Position numbers and translations under genes: made by a program. A stretch of 64,000 nucleotides of DNA. It comes from Catalimonadaceae bacterium JC749. GTDB taxonomy: Bacteria; Bacteroidota; Bacteroidia; Cytophagales; Cyclobacteriaceae. Where the stretch lies: positions 62,001-126,000 of the forward strand of contig JAJNNC010000013.1 of the NCBI GenBank assembly GCA_021730635.1. Reading direction: 5' to 3'. Below are positions 44,694 through 54,500 of the stretch, piece after piece. Below the pieces are notes generated by a model. That model worked only from the letters and a program-made list of their open reading frames with translations. It did no database searches and had not been told where the DNA came from. Each line of letters opens with the position of its first letter. The first letter of the stretch is position 1.

Positions 44694-45233
44694 TCAGGCT
44701 TCGGGTGGGGGAGAAAGAAGGTTGATGAAAACTTCGTAGGAACTATAGATATAAATTCCGTTGTGTGTTAGATGATTTTCTGTCACATAGGCAGCCCTGA
44801 ATGTGGAATAGACCATTAAAAAATCTTTGGAAACAGATTTCCAGAAGGTGTGATTCCCTTTCTGGGAGGCAGGTTTTTGCGTAATGGAGGCCATCCAGTC
44901 TTCAAAGGACTCCTGCAGGCCTTCCAGCGTTGAGTCCGGAGCATAAAGGATGTGTAAAGTATCTTTCGCATATTTCTGCTTTACGATCCGGAAGTATTTT
45001 CCGTCTATTTCAACCGTGCCGGAAGCAGCCTGAAATTGGCTTTGGTCAGGTCTGTAGGGTAGAGAGATGGGCAAGGAGGCCCGTAACAATTCTTTTGAGG
45101 AAAGAAGATCCTGTTCTATTTTATCTGCCCAGCTTTTATCCAACTGATACAAAGTAGTAAGGTACACACCATAGTATCCCAAATGGTACATCAAAAAAAC
45201 AAGGGACAAAACGATGGCGGATAACTTACGCAT
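44694..45233 (-). CDS. Membrane-anchored protein of unknown function
   Basis: A 179-residue protein with one N-terminal membrane segment (about residues 6-25) and a soluble outer part (FRIVKQKYAKDTLHILYAPD, WMASITQKPASQKGNHTFW) that ends in LLSPPPEA. No family is recognised. It has no close operon partner; the neighbouring genes lie on the same or opposite strand with gaps of more than 150 bases. Confidence 0.6.
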   Translation of the reverse strand: MRKLSAIVLSLVFLMYHLGYYGVYLTTLYQLDKSWADKIEQDLLSSKELLRASLPISLPYRPDQSQFQAASGTVEIDGKYFRIVKQKYAKDTLHILYAPDSTLEGLQESFEDWMASITQKPASQKGNHTFWKSVSKDFLMVYSTFRAAYVTENHLTHNGIYIYSSYEVFINLLSPPPEA

Positions 45234-45401
45234 CTTATTGTGTCAAAGAGTTTAAAGCTGTGTCTTGTATCATTTCTTTTTCAGATAGGGGGAGAAGGTA
45301 GTATTGAATGTGGTAAGCGGGTGACAATTTTTCTATTTGAAAGCTGGTGGCTGAACGTTGAGAGCAATAGCTGTGTTGGTGAAAATCCAGTGAGGAGGCA
45401 A

Positions 45402-45602
45402 TTACAGAATAATTACAAGGAAAATGGTTAAGATCAACACACCTGCTCCGATCAGCACCGGCCAGAGTTCCATCCTTTCAGAATCCACAGGCCCTTCCAT
45501 AAGTTCAGTGTCCATATCCCACTGATCATAAATACGGTACTCTTCCTGATGCGCTTTTTGTTCCTTTTCAATGACAGGGACATTCAATTTTTCTATTCTC
45601 AT
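45402..45602 (-). CDS. Small C-terminally anchored membrane protein
   Basis: The start at 45602 gives MRIEKLNVPVIEKEQ..., about 66 residues; a reading frame extends 12 codons upstream but has no support. The protein is acidic in the middle (DQWDMDTELMEGPVDSERME) and ends in one hydrophobic helix (VLIGAGVLILTIFLVIIL). This is a tail-anchored layout. No family is recognised. Confidence 0.5.
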   Translation of the reverse strand: MRIEKLNVPVIEKEQKAHQEEYRIYDQWDMDTELMEGPVDSERMELWPVLIGAGVLILTIFLVIIL

Positions 45603-45876
45603 GGTAGTTGTATAGTCACATCTGTGTATTTTATACAATATTACGAATTTTAGTAAATATTCAAATAAAACTTACATAAATATTCAAATTTTCTGTTTAG
45701 GTCCTTCCAAGGTAGTGTATCCGGAAAATTAACGCATCTGTGGAAAAGGGGCGAATCCAAAATACCCTCTTTCGGGTAGAGAATGACCCGCCAAAAGGTA
45801 TACTATGAAAAATTGAATCCCTATAGATTTGACTTAGATGCAAACATAAAACGATCACTCATATTCACCTTCAATC

Positions 45877-46242
45877 ATGACTGCTATGGATCAGTTTTTT
45901 GCACACTACATTGACCTAACCATGTTGGGTCTGGCGCTGCTTATAGCCCTGTTGTTTACCTGGCGATGGGGTAGGAAAGCCGCTATCAGGTGGTGGATCA
46001 TATTCTCCCTGTTTTTTGTACTGTTTAATGCCAGTACCAATGTGATGGCTTTCACAGGGCATTTGTTTGAAAACGGCTACCGGGCTGTCACGGGAAGCAT
46101 AGCGGGCAGTTTTCACTATACCTATCACTACTATTCCCTCATGTTGATGGGTATCGTTTTCTTCTCCATCAGCCTCTATATGCTGCTACAGGTCAATGTA
46201 AAACCTGTGGCTAAGCCCAGGATTTTACGCAAAGCGACCTGA
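45877..46242 (+). CDS. Small inner-membrane protein with three helices
   Basis: A 121-residue protein (start at 45877 or three codons later) with three hydrophobic helices near residues 12-30, 36-56 and 85-105, and a basic C-terminal tail (KPVAKPRILRKAT). Several His and Tyr residues (SFHYTYHYYS) lie before the last helix. No family is recognised. It has no operon partner. Confidence 0.6.
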   Translation: MTAMDQFFAHYIDLTMLGLALLIALLFTWRWGRKAAIRWWIIFSLFFVLFNASTNVMAFTGHLFENGYRAVTGSIAGSFHYTYHYYSLMLMGIVFFSISLYMLLQVNVKPVAKPRILRKAT

Positions 46243-46399
46243 ACCCTTCGGATGAGTAAATCCCTTTGTTTTTCCTGCTTTTCATTGAAGGTTATCGCCT
46301 GTGAACTGATAGGAAAAATTTTTAAAAGAAAATTGTTTTAAATACTTTTACAGGCTGTATTCAGTACTAAAACAATCTTCTACTACTCATCCTTTTTCT

Positions 46400-49141
46400 A
46401 TGATACAATCTCATTTTTGGCGAGCTACCCTGATGTTTCTTTCTTCTGCTGTCGTATTTGCCTGTCAGAAGAATGAAAGCGCACAAGAGACCTTAAGCCC
46501 CTATTACCAGACCGTATCCACGCCCAGGCAACCTGAGGAAAATCGTTTTACCCGCACCGTCATTACGGAGCATCTGAACGAACCTATGGAATTGGTGGTC
46601 GCTGATGATGGTCGCGTGTTTTTTGTAGACCGGAACGGCGCACTTCGCCGTTATGATCCTCAAACTGATGAGGTGAAGCAAATCAATACCCTTCCGGTGA
46701 TCACCGAAGGGGGCAATGGGCTTTTGGGCATTACCCTGGATCCGGATTTTGCGACAAACCAGTATGTCTATCTTTTTTACACCCCACAGGCGGAGCCGCT
46801 GCATCAATCGGTTTCCCGTTTTACCTTAGGCCCCGATAGTCTTGATTATGCTTCGGAAAAAGTAATTCTGGAAATTCCTGTTGAAATGGAAAGCAGTGCA
46901 CATACGGGAGGTTCGCTGCAGTTCGATGCCCAGGGTCATTTGTGGATTTCGGTAGGTGACAATACCACGCCTTTCGCTTCAGACGGATTTGCGCCCATTG
47001 ACGAACGGGAAGGCAGGCTGGAGTATGACGCCCAACGTTCTTCCGGCAATACCCATGATCTGAGAGGCAAGATTTTACGGATCACTCCCCAGGCAGATGG
47101 TAGTTATACGATACCTGAAGGAAATTTATTCCCGACTGATGGTTCACAGGGAAGCCCCGAAATATATGTGATGGGCTGTCGGAACCCTTACCGTATGTCG
47201 GTGGATACCGTTTCCGGTTATGTATACTGGGGAGAGATTGGCCCGGATTCCGGCGTGGATGGAAAGCAGGGCCCCCGAGGCTATGACGAGATCAACCAGG
47301 CCAAAGAACCCGGTTTCTACGGATGGCCCTATTTTGTAGGCGACAGTAAGCCTTACCTGGAATATGATTTTGCTACCCAGCAGGTAGGCGATACTTTCGA
47401 TGTAGCCAGACCGGTGAACCATTCGCCCAACAATACGGGGTCTGAGATATTACCCCCTGCCCGGAAAGCCATGATCTGGTATCCTTATAATGAATCGGAG
47501 GAGTTTCCCATTGTGGGGACTGGTGGACGGTCAGCCATGGCGGGCCCCGTCTATCATTTTGACCCTGACCTTGAATCCGACGTGAAATTCCCTGCTTACC
47601 TGGATGGAGCGCTGTTTATTTTTGACTGGATGCGCGACTGGGTGATGACAGTTTTCCTGGATGAGCAGGGCAATCTACAACGCATCGAACGTTTTATGGA
47701 GCATACCCAGATCGACCGGCCTATAGATATGCAATTTGGCCCGGAGGGTGCCCTGTATATGCTGGAATATGGTGAAAATTATGGCAAGAATAACCCGGAT
47801 GCCAGTCTGGTGAAAATTACTTTCAATCCTTTCAATCGACCGCCGGTAGCGGTGGCCAGTGTGCAGGATACACTGGGCGCAGCCCCCTTGCAGGTAAAAC
47901 TGTCGGGCAGCAGATCTTTCGATTATGATAGTGACGATCAGATTACCTATTCGTGGACTATCAGCGATCAGGACTTCGAGGAAGAAGGCCCGGAAGCCTC
48001 CTACACTTTTAACCAACCCGGTACTTATGAGGCAGTGCTCACCGTTACCGACCAGGTGGGGCAGAAGGGAAATACCAAAGTCAGGATACGGGTGGGAAAT
48101 ACCTTGCCCGAGGTAGCCATAGAAACTACTAAAAACCGCACATTTTACTGGGATCAGGAAACCCTGGACTATCAGGTAATGGTACGTGATCCGGAAGATG
48201 AAGTAGTGGATACCGCCCGCCTGGATGTTATTTTCAGCTATCTGCCCCAAGGGAAAGATATACCGGGGATGCTGGTCGGGCATCAGCAGACCTCCGTAAC
48301 GGCTGGAAAAAACCGGGGGAAAGAACTGTTAGAACAAAGCGACTGTAAAGCCTGCCATATGTTGGATCAGCGGACCGTTGGACCTTCTTTCAAGGAAATT
48401 GCCCTCCGTTATGAGCAATCCCGTCCGGTTTCTGAGTTGGCCAAGAAAATCATTGAGGGAGGAGGAGGCGTATGGGGAGAGCATGCCATGAGCGCTCATC
48501 CACAGCTGGAGGAAGAAGAAGCCGCCGAGATGGTCAATTACATTTTAACCTTGTCAGAAGAAGAGCAACGGATGACCAATTTGCCGCAGCAGGGTTCCAT
48601 CGATTTGAAACATCATATGGGCAAGAGAGAACCCGGTACTTATCTACTGACAGCTTCCTATACGGATAAGGGCGGTGAGGTGATTGGTCCATTGACCAAC
48701 AATACTTTGCTGGCTTTGAGAGCCCCTCGGGTGCAGGTAGAAGAGGCAGATTCATTGTTTGAAGCCACTATCTTTTCAACGGAGATGGGAGGCGTCTTAG
48801 GCCAGGTCAATCATGGTTCTTATTTTGTGCTCCGACAGATTGATTTAAAAAATATTCAGAAGCTGACCTACCGGCTTTCTTCCAAGGATAAAGCAGGTGC
48901 CATTGAGGTTCATCTGGATGCACCGGACGGTAAGGTCGTGAGCCAGGCGACTTATAAAGCGACAGGAGACTGGGAGAAAATGAAGGAAATCACAGCTACC
49001 GTAGAGCCTACCGAGGGTATGCACGATTTGTATTTTGTGTTTGTGAAGCCGGATGAACCCAACGATAATCTGCTGGGACTGGATTGGGTAGAGTTTCATC
49101 AAGGTACTACCCAAACTGCTTCAGCTACTTCTATGAGATAA
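46400..49141 (+). CDS. Sugar dehydrogenase-type propeller/PKD/cytochrome c/CBM6 fusion lipoprotein
   Basis: A 913-residue lipoprotein (lipobox VFAC, Cys 22). Residues about 50-480 form a glucose/sorbosone dehydrogenase-like six-blade propeller (GGNGLLGITLDPDF, SSAHTGGSLQFD, GCRNPYRMSVD, YGENYG). Residues about 478-568 are a PKD domain (FDYDSDDQITYSWTI). Residues about 633-720 are a class I cytochrome c with heme site C649-K-A-C652-H653 and a later Met (HAMSAHP). Residues about 783-903 look like a CBM6/sandwich domain. It would oxidise a sugar outside the cell and pass electrons to its own heme. It stands as a single gene. Confidence 0.9.
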   Translation: MIQSHFWRATLMFLSSAVVFACQKNESAQETLSPYYQTVSTPRQPEENRFTRTVITEHLNEPMELVVADDGRVFFVDRNGALRRYDPQTDEVKQINTLPVITEGGNGLLGITLDPDFATNQYVYLFYTPQAEPLHQSVSRFTLGPDSLDYASEKVILEIPVEMESSAHTGGSLQFDAQGHLWISVGDNTTPFASDGFAPIDEREGRLEYDAQRSSGNTHDLRGKILRITPQADGSYTIPEGNLFPTDGSQGSPEIYVMGCRNPYRMSVDTVSGYVYWGEIGPDSGVDGKQGPRGYDEINQAKEPGFYGWPYFVGDSKPYLEYDFATQQVGDTFDVARPVNHSPNNTGSEILPPARKAMIWYPYNESEEFPIVGTGGRSAMAGPVYHFDPDLESDVKFPAYLDGALFIFDWMRDWVMTVFLDEQGNLQRIERFMEHTQIDRPIDMQFGPEGALYMLEYGENYGKNNPDASLVKITFNPFNRPPVAVASVQDTLGAAPLQVKLSGSRSFDYDSDDQITYSWTISDQDFEEEGPEASYTFNQPGTYEAVLTVTDQVGQKGNTKVRIRVGNTLPEVAIETTKNRTFYWDQETLDYQVMVRDPEDEVVDTARLDVIFSYLPQGKDIPGMLVGHQQTSVTAGKNRGKELLEQSDCKACHMLDQRTVGPSFKEIALRYEQSRPVSELAKKIIEGGGGVWGEHAMSAHPQLEEEEAAEMVNYILTLSEEEQRMTNLPQQGSIDLKHHMGKREPGTYLLTASYTDKGGEVIGPLTNNTLLALRAPRVQVEEADSLFEATIFSTEMGGVLGQVNHGSYFVLRQIDLKNIQKLTYRLSSKDKAGAIEVHLDAPDGKVVSQATYKATGDWEKMKEITATVEPTEGMHDLYFVFVKPDEPNDNLLGLDWVEFHQGTTQTASATSMR

Positions 49142-49312
49142 ATATTTGCTCAAAAGTTGGTAAATTCTCATACCACAGAATATGAAAAATGGTTAAGGGA
49201 ATTGTTGAGGGTGGTGTCCGGTCAATGAGTACGGACGCACCCTGTTGAATCTCCTCTTTTCCATCCTTTCAAATTTCTTAGTAACAATAATATTTATTGA
49301 AACTCAAGGAAA

Positions 49313-50200
49313 ATGAAGGCAATACGAATATTTGGCAGTATCCCTGGAATTTATGAAGGAACTACATTTCGGAATAGGATAGAGGTATCCCTTAGCAAAG
49401 TACATAGCCCTTTACAAGCAGGAATTAGTGGAAGTCAAAAGGAAGGTGCAGATTCCATTGTAGTTTCTGGTGGGTATGAAGACGATGAGGATTATGGGGA
49501 TGTCATCATATACACTGGGCATGGAGGTAGAAATATAGATAGTGGAAAGCAAGTTACCGATCAAGAGTTAGTAAGAGGTAATTTAGCCTTAGCCCTTAAT
49601 TGCCAGAACGGACTACCTGTGAGAGTTATTCGAGGTGCACATGATAAATCTATTTTTGCTCCAGAAGAAGGTTACAGATACGATGGCTTGTTTCGAGTTG
49701 AAGAATACTGGAAAGAAAAAGGGAAACATGGATTTTACGTTTGGAGATTCAAACTTAGAAAAATTGACTACTCTATAAATCCAAGGGGTCAGGAATTCCA
49801 TGAAGAAGCAGAAGAATATGTGAAAGCCAAACGAGTTGAGACAAGAATTCAAAGGATCATCCGAGAGACATCGCTCAGCAATAAAGTCAAGGTACTTTAT
49901 GATTTCAAATGTCAGGTTTGTGATACATCAATTCTGACCAATATAGGAGCTTATGTAGAAGCAGCGCATATCAAACCATTAGGGGCACCTCATGACGGTC
50001 CAGATACACTAGACAACCTAATTTGCTTATGTCCGAATCATCATGTTATGTTCGATTTTGGAGGTTTCAGTATACTGCAAGATTTTAATTTAATAGGAAT
50101 TGAAGGAAAGTTGAAGGTTAATGCTAATCATAAGATAAAAAGAGAGTTTCTACAATATCATTTCAATCATTTCTACGATGAAAAAAATAGAATACCCTGA
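49313..50200 (+). CDS. SRA (YDG)-HNH modification-dependent restriction endonuclease
   Basis: A 295-residue protein with an N-terminal SRA/YDG domain (about residues 1-150: FGSIPGIYEGTTFRNRIE, GVxHSPLQAGI-like segment, DVIIYTGHGGRN, RGNLALALNCQNGLPVRVIRG, YRYDGLFRVEEYW) and a C-terminal HNH nuclease (about 190-260: CQVCDTS, EAAHIKPLG, LDNLICLCPNHHVMFD). SRA domains flip modified cytosine out of DNA, and the HNH part cuts. Such enzymes restrict DNA that carries 5-methyl- or 5-hydroxymethylcytosine, for example phage DNA, with no need for a partner methylase; none is encoded next to it. Confidence 0.93.
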   Translation: MKAIRIFGSIPGIYEGTTFRNRIEVSLSKVHSPLQAGISGSQKEGADSIVVSGGYEDDEDYGDVIIYTGHGGRNIDSGKQVTDQELVRGNLALALNCQNGLPVRVIRGAHDKSIFAPEEGYRYDGLFRVEEYWKEKGKHGFYVWRFKLRKIDYSINPRGQEFHEEAEEYVKAKRVETRIQRIIRETSLSNKVKVLYDFKCQVCDTSILTNIGAYVEAAHIKPLGAPHDGPDTLDNLICLCPNHHVMFDFGGFSILQDFNLIGIEGKLKVNANHKIKREFLQYHFNHFYDEKNRIP

Positions 50201-50329
50201 ACTCTACTACCAATGATTAACATTAGAAAACTTAGCGATTAATTTAAACTGATATTTTTACTTTATAACAAATATGTCTTGGTAATGCTTTGAAACCTAT
50301 TCCAGACCTTAAGCTTTCCGTTGAATTAA

Positions 50330-50596
50330 ATGATGAAAAAGAGTAAATTGGTCAAAACATTAAAGGTGAAATTTATGAACAGTGATGCAGAATTGAAAAT
50401 GAAGATATTTAGACTCATCGATACACAACAGGGTGAAGTCCTTCAAGAGGTTTACGATTTCCTAACTTCGAAATTACAAGACAACACTACTTTATCTTTA
50501 CATGAAAAAGGATATAAGGATATGGCAGCTGATGAACAAAGGGAACGTGAGGCTTCCGAATGGATTGAAGGAACGTTCAACGCTGATGATCTATGA
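50330..50596 (+). CDS. Antitoxin of MazEF/PemIK-type pair
   Basis: An 88-residue acidic protein immediately before the MazF-like gene; the reading frames overlap by four bases (ATGA), as in typical toxin-antitoxin pairs. The N-terminus is basic (MMKKSKLVKTLKVKF) and the C-terminus acidic (EREASEWIEGTFNADDL), which suits a toxin-wrapping tail. No clear DNA-binding family is recognised. The assignment relies on context. Confidence 0.75.
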   Translation: MMKKSKLVKTLKVKFMNSDAELKMKIFRLIDTQQGEVLQEVYDFLTSKLQDNTTLSLHEKGYKDMAADEQREREASEWIEGTFNADDL

Positions 50597-50919
50597 AGCA
50601 AAGAGGTGAAATATGGTGGGTAAATTTTGATCCGTCAGTTGGTCAGGAAGTAAAAAAGAAGCGTCCTGCAATCATCATCAGCAATAATCTATCAAATAAA
50701 TATCTCAAGAGGTATCAAGTTATTCCATTGAGTAGCCAAACGGGAAAACTATATCCTAGTGAAACTATGGTGAAGCTGGAGGGAAAAGACAGCAAAGCTA
50801 TGGCAGATCAATTAACTACTGTAAGTGAACTCAGATTTTTAAATAGGGCAGGGACTATTACTCAAGATGAATTAGTACAAGTTGAGCGAACAGTAAAATT
50901 ACAGTTAGGCTTAAAATGA
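50593..50919 (+). CDS. mazF: MazF/PemK-family mRNA interferase toxin
   Basis: A 108-residue endoribonuclease that stops growth by cutting mRNA. PemK/MazF hallmarks are MKQRGEIWWVNFDPSVGQEVKKKRPAIIIS, then YQVIPLSSQ, and ADQLTTVSELRFLNRAGTI (the conserved QxxTV region). It is intact and slightly shorter than some homologues. It partners the gene that ends in the overlapping ATGA. It belongs to the same small defence-like patch as the SRA-HNH gene. Confidence 0.93.
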   Translation: MKQRGEIWWVNFDPSVGQEVKKKRPAIIISNNLSNKYLKRYQVIPLSSQTGKLYPSETMVKLEGKDSKAMADQLTTVSELRFLNRAGTITQDELVQVERTVKLQLGLK

Positions 50920-51062
50920 AAAATAAATAGTATATAGAAATGTGACTTATGTGCATTTTGATAAAAATGAAGATGAGGTAGACAATTTCAAAATTATTAA
51001 CTCATCTCATTTTAAAGTGAAATCCAAAAAGTCAAGTACAGCATTTGTAATTTCCATTAGTG

Positions 51063-51542
51063 CTACTCTATCAAAGACCGGAACTGACCTAGCTTCTCCT
51101 GCTGAATGGCTGTATTCAATGTCTTCTCAGGGTCTTTATAATCGCCGGCTTTGCCACAGTCATACATTTCCACAAAGGGTTCATTCTCCAGTATATTTTG
51201 CATCAGTTCCTCAGGGGTTGGGGTAGAAAGCAGGGCCGCATATTCCGGATAAGTAATATTTAGGAAAGCGGTAGTGGGCCCCACCCCCTGCCTGTCCAGC
51301 CAGTACCCTTTGTGCATGGAGATGGGGGTCAGCCACAGCTCCCCTTTTTTAACATCCTGGGGAGCCGGGAAGGCTACGATCCTTTTTTTGTCGCTCGACA
51401 ACCGTACAGGAACTCGAGACGAGTAATCCGCTTTGGTTTTATAGAGGATCAAGGGAGCCGTAGCCTGCAGCGAACGTTGTTTTTTTAAGGACATACAAGC
51501 GATGGCAATTATCGTGAGTATGACTAAAAGAAATCGTATCAT
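51063..51542 (-). CDS. Lipoprotein or membrane-anchored protein of unknown function
   Basis: A 159-residue protein with a hydrophobic N-terminus ending in AIAC, probably a lipoprotein (Cys 16). The mature part is mixed, with WLTPISMHKGYWLDRQGVGPTTAFLN and TPEELMQNILENEPFVEMYDCG. It starts four bases after the protease stop, so the two are co-transcribed. An inhibitor or partner role for the protease is possible but not shown by sequence. Confidence 0.65.
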   Translation of the reverse strand: MIRFLLVILTIIAIACMSLKKQRSLQATAPLILYKTKADYSSRVPVRLSSDKKRIVAFPAPQDVKKGELWLTPISMHKGYWLDRQGVGPTTAFLNITYPEYAALLSTPTPEELMQNILENEPFVEMYDCGKAGDYKDPEKTLNTAIQQEKLGQFRSLIE

Positions 51543-51546
51543 CGGT

Positions 51547-54500
51547 CTATTGTTTCAGAATTTTATGGGTGGTGGATTTTCCCTGCGACCAATCACAATA
51601 GAGGACATAAAGCCCTTCCGGCAACTGACGCATATCCAGCGTAATATCACTTGAGCCAACTATCAGTGTCTGTATCTTCACACCCTGGGCGGAATAGAGC
51701 GCGATCTGACGAGGGCGTGCTGCCTCAAAAGTCAGGTTTACCTGATCTACTACCGGATTGGGATAATAGCTTACCTGTGCATTGATATCGTCATCCACCC
51801 CTGTCACTCTGTCGATGATAAAGAATTCACTGATGGCTTTCACATTGTTGTTGCCAGTCTCATAGATCATGACCTGATAATGGTTGGCCTGTGGCAATGA
51901 ATCAGGTACTGCCCAGGTAAAGCTTCCGGTATTCTCAGCATTTTCTGCGATGATAACTGCCAACTGTTGATTCTTGTGCAGTTCCAGGGTAACGGGTCCT
52001 GTAAAATTGCTCTCCCAGGTGATCTGTTGGGTAGAACCCCCTTCCCAGGAGGTACCCTGATTCGGGTTCTTTAAGGTCAATGTATGTTGTTGTTCCTGTG
52101 TTTTGATCTGAAAGAATTCGCTTTGCGCTTTGACTTCCTCATTGTCGACACTGTAGATGACCACCTGATAATCTTCACCTGCTGTCATGCTTTCCGGTAG
52201 CTGCCAGGCAAAACTGCCCGTGTTCTCCACCTTTTCTGCAATATTCATCAGCAGTTGGCTGCCCTGGTACAGGGCCAGGGTTACTTTACCCGTTACATTA
52301 CTTTTCCAGGTAATCTGCTGAGAGGAACCCGTGAGCCAGGTGTTGCCTTTGGCCGGGCTTGTCAGGGAGATAAAAGGTTCAGTACTGTCACCCTGATTGA
52401 CTGTGATTTCCAGTGCATAAGTTCCTTTTTGTCCTGCAAAATAGGGGGATACCCAGAAGGTGACCGTTCCGCCTGTCAGTGAGAGAGATTCGCCTAACTT
52501 AGTGTCAAAAGCATTGGACCATTCTTCACTGTCAATTTTGTAGGAAAAAATCACATCAGTGGTATATTCTTTTCCGTCCTGGCTTTCGTAATTGTCGTGC
52601 ACCCTGGCATCAATCTGATAGTTACCACCTTCCGGTAGTTTGATTTGATAATAATCATAATCCAGTTCCGTGTGTTGGTTAGCCCCTTCGGTTTTGATCA
52701 CCAGGGTATTATCATCTAGGGGAGTTTCAAAAGAAAAGGCTGTTTCTTCCGTATCATTATTTTCGTAAGCATCGCCCGCCAGGGGAGTGCCTTGTACGAC
52801 GACGGTGACAGGATTCAGATATTCCCCACCGGCCAGGAGTAAGGTGTCTGTCGCACTGGCGCTGATCAATGCCAGCAGATAAGAACCCGGTGCCAGATTG
52901 ACACTATCTGCATGCAGTGTCAAGCCATCTATATAATAGTTACCGGCGGGTAGGGAAGGGATACTCACGGAGTCTACCATTGCCTGATAGTAACCATCCA
53001 GATCATACAGGGCTGCATAGAGCGTACCGCTAAATTCCTCCTCTCCATGATTGATCACGTTGAAGGTTACATCAAAAGGTTGATTCTGGACAATCACTTC
53101 TCCTGTGACTTCCATAGGCTCAAACAGGGTGATGTCATTGTCGGGACCCAGAATTTCCAGTTGTGCAGAAGAGCTATACTCTTCGCTGGTAATTTGTTTC
53201 CATTCCACGCCCTCTGTTTTGGAAAAAATATAAATGCTGTAGGTGCCAGGATTTGCCAGGGCGATTCCTTCCGTAGGAAAGGTCAAGGTATTGTAATATC
53301 CTGATTCCACTGACACGGCAACACTATCCAGAATTTCTGTGAAATTTTCCTGATTGGTAATGAGGGCTGCCACCTTTCCGTTGAAAGTTGTATTTCCCCA
53401 GTTGACGACTGATACCTCTACTGTAAACGGATTGGCAAAATATACGGGATTTGGATTGACCTGAATTTCACTATAGAGCTCCAGGGCTGCAGTGGGGTTT
53501 CCTCCCCCTCCATTTTGTTCTTTAGGTTTGATCTGGTAAACGATACTCTGGTCGCTGTTATAACTACCATTGCCACCACCGGTACCTGTTTCAGCAGGAC
53601 TCAGGTCGTTGATAAAATAAAAGCCATCCATCATGCCACCCCAGCCCCAGTTAAAATGAAAAAACTCGTCATCCTGGTAGCCATCACAGACAAAGGCATG
53701 GCCGGTACCACTCCCAAAACCCTGATAATAGACAGGGCGACCTGCGTCGAACTCCGCTTGCAGCAGGCGCACCCATTCCTCCTGAGAGAAATTCGAACGG
53801 AAAGCGTATTCAGCTTCATAGCCAAAGAAGTTTTGTAGGGCAGGTTTGACCAGCACGGTTCCGGCTGCGCCACTGATATTCACGCCATAATCCATATCCA
53901 CGGCTACGCCGCAATGGTAATTCAACAAGGCTACTGCTTCATTCGGTCCGTCGATAGCTTCCGGCATCTGATCCCACTGATAGGTCGCTAATCCGAAATC
54001 AGCGGAAAGGGTACCATACCGCTCATGCTGATAAGAATGAAAACCGTTTCCCTTTTGCGGATATTTGTAATAGTACATGATTTGTGCCATCGCAGTGGCC
54101 ACACAGCCAGTGACCACATGTTGACCCGCTTCATGGTCCATCGGGCAAAGATCATTATAGAAGGGAGACTGATTCCATTTGCTGCGAAGCAACGGACCCA
54201 CAGTCTGTGTTTCCTGGGTGCCCATTTCCTCCCAGGCTTTGGTAACCTTCGCATGGGGAGCAGAGCCTTTCTTGATGGCTTCTTGAATTTGCTTTTCATA
54301 CTGTGCTACCCACTTTCGGAAAGCATCCGGCAGGTGGTCCGCTTTGAAAGAACCTTCATGAGAAAAACCCAGGATAGGGTAGACAGCATCATCTCCTGAG
54401 ACAATGACAAATCCCTGTTCACCATTGTTAAAAACATAGTAGAGCGGTTTACCGGACTGACGAGCATTGGCAGAACCTGGCAGTCTTTTCACGTAGGTCA

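Noticed and set aside
45240-45431. 63-codon + strand frame
   Set aside because: It has no start context, partner or recognisable composition, and lies between two minus-strand genes.
45846-45858. Possible third operator copy (ATAAAACGATCAC)
   Set aside because: Only the left half and centre match CTAAAACGATTTAG, the palindrome is lost, and no promoter of the same layout precedes it.
50942-51226. Possible 94-residue gene on the + strand after mazF, with a GTG start
   Set aside because: Its second half is antisense to the well-supported lipoprotein gene at 51063-51542, and the product has no recognisable features. A decayed gene end in 50942-51062 is possible but not shown.
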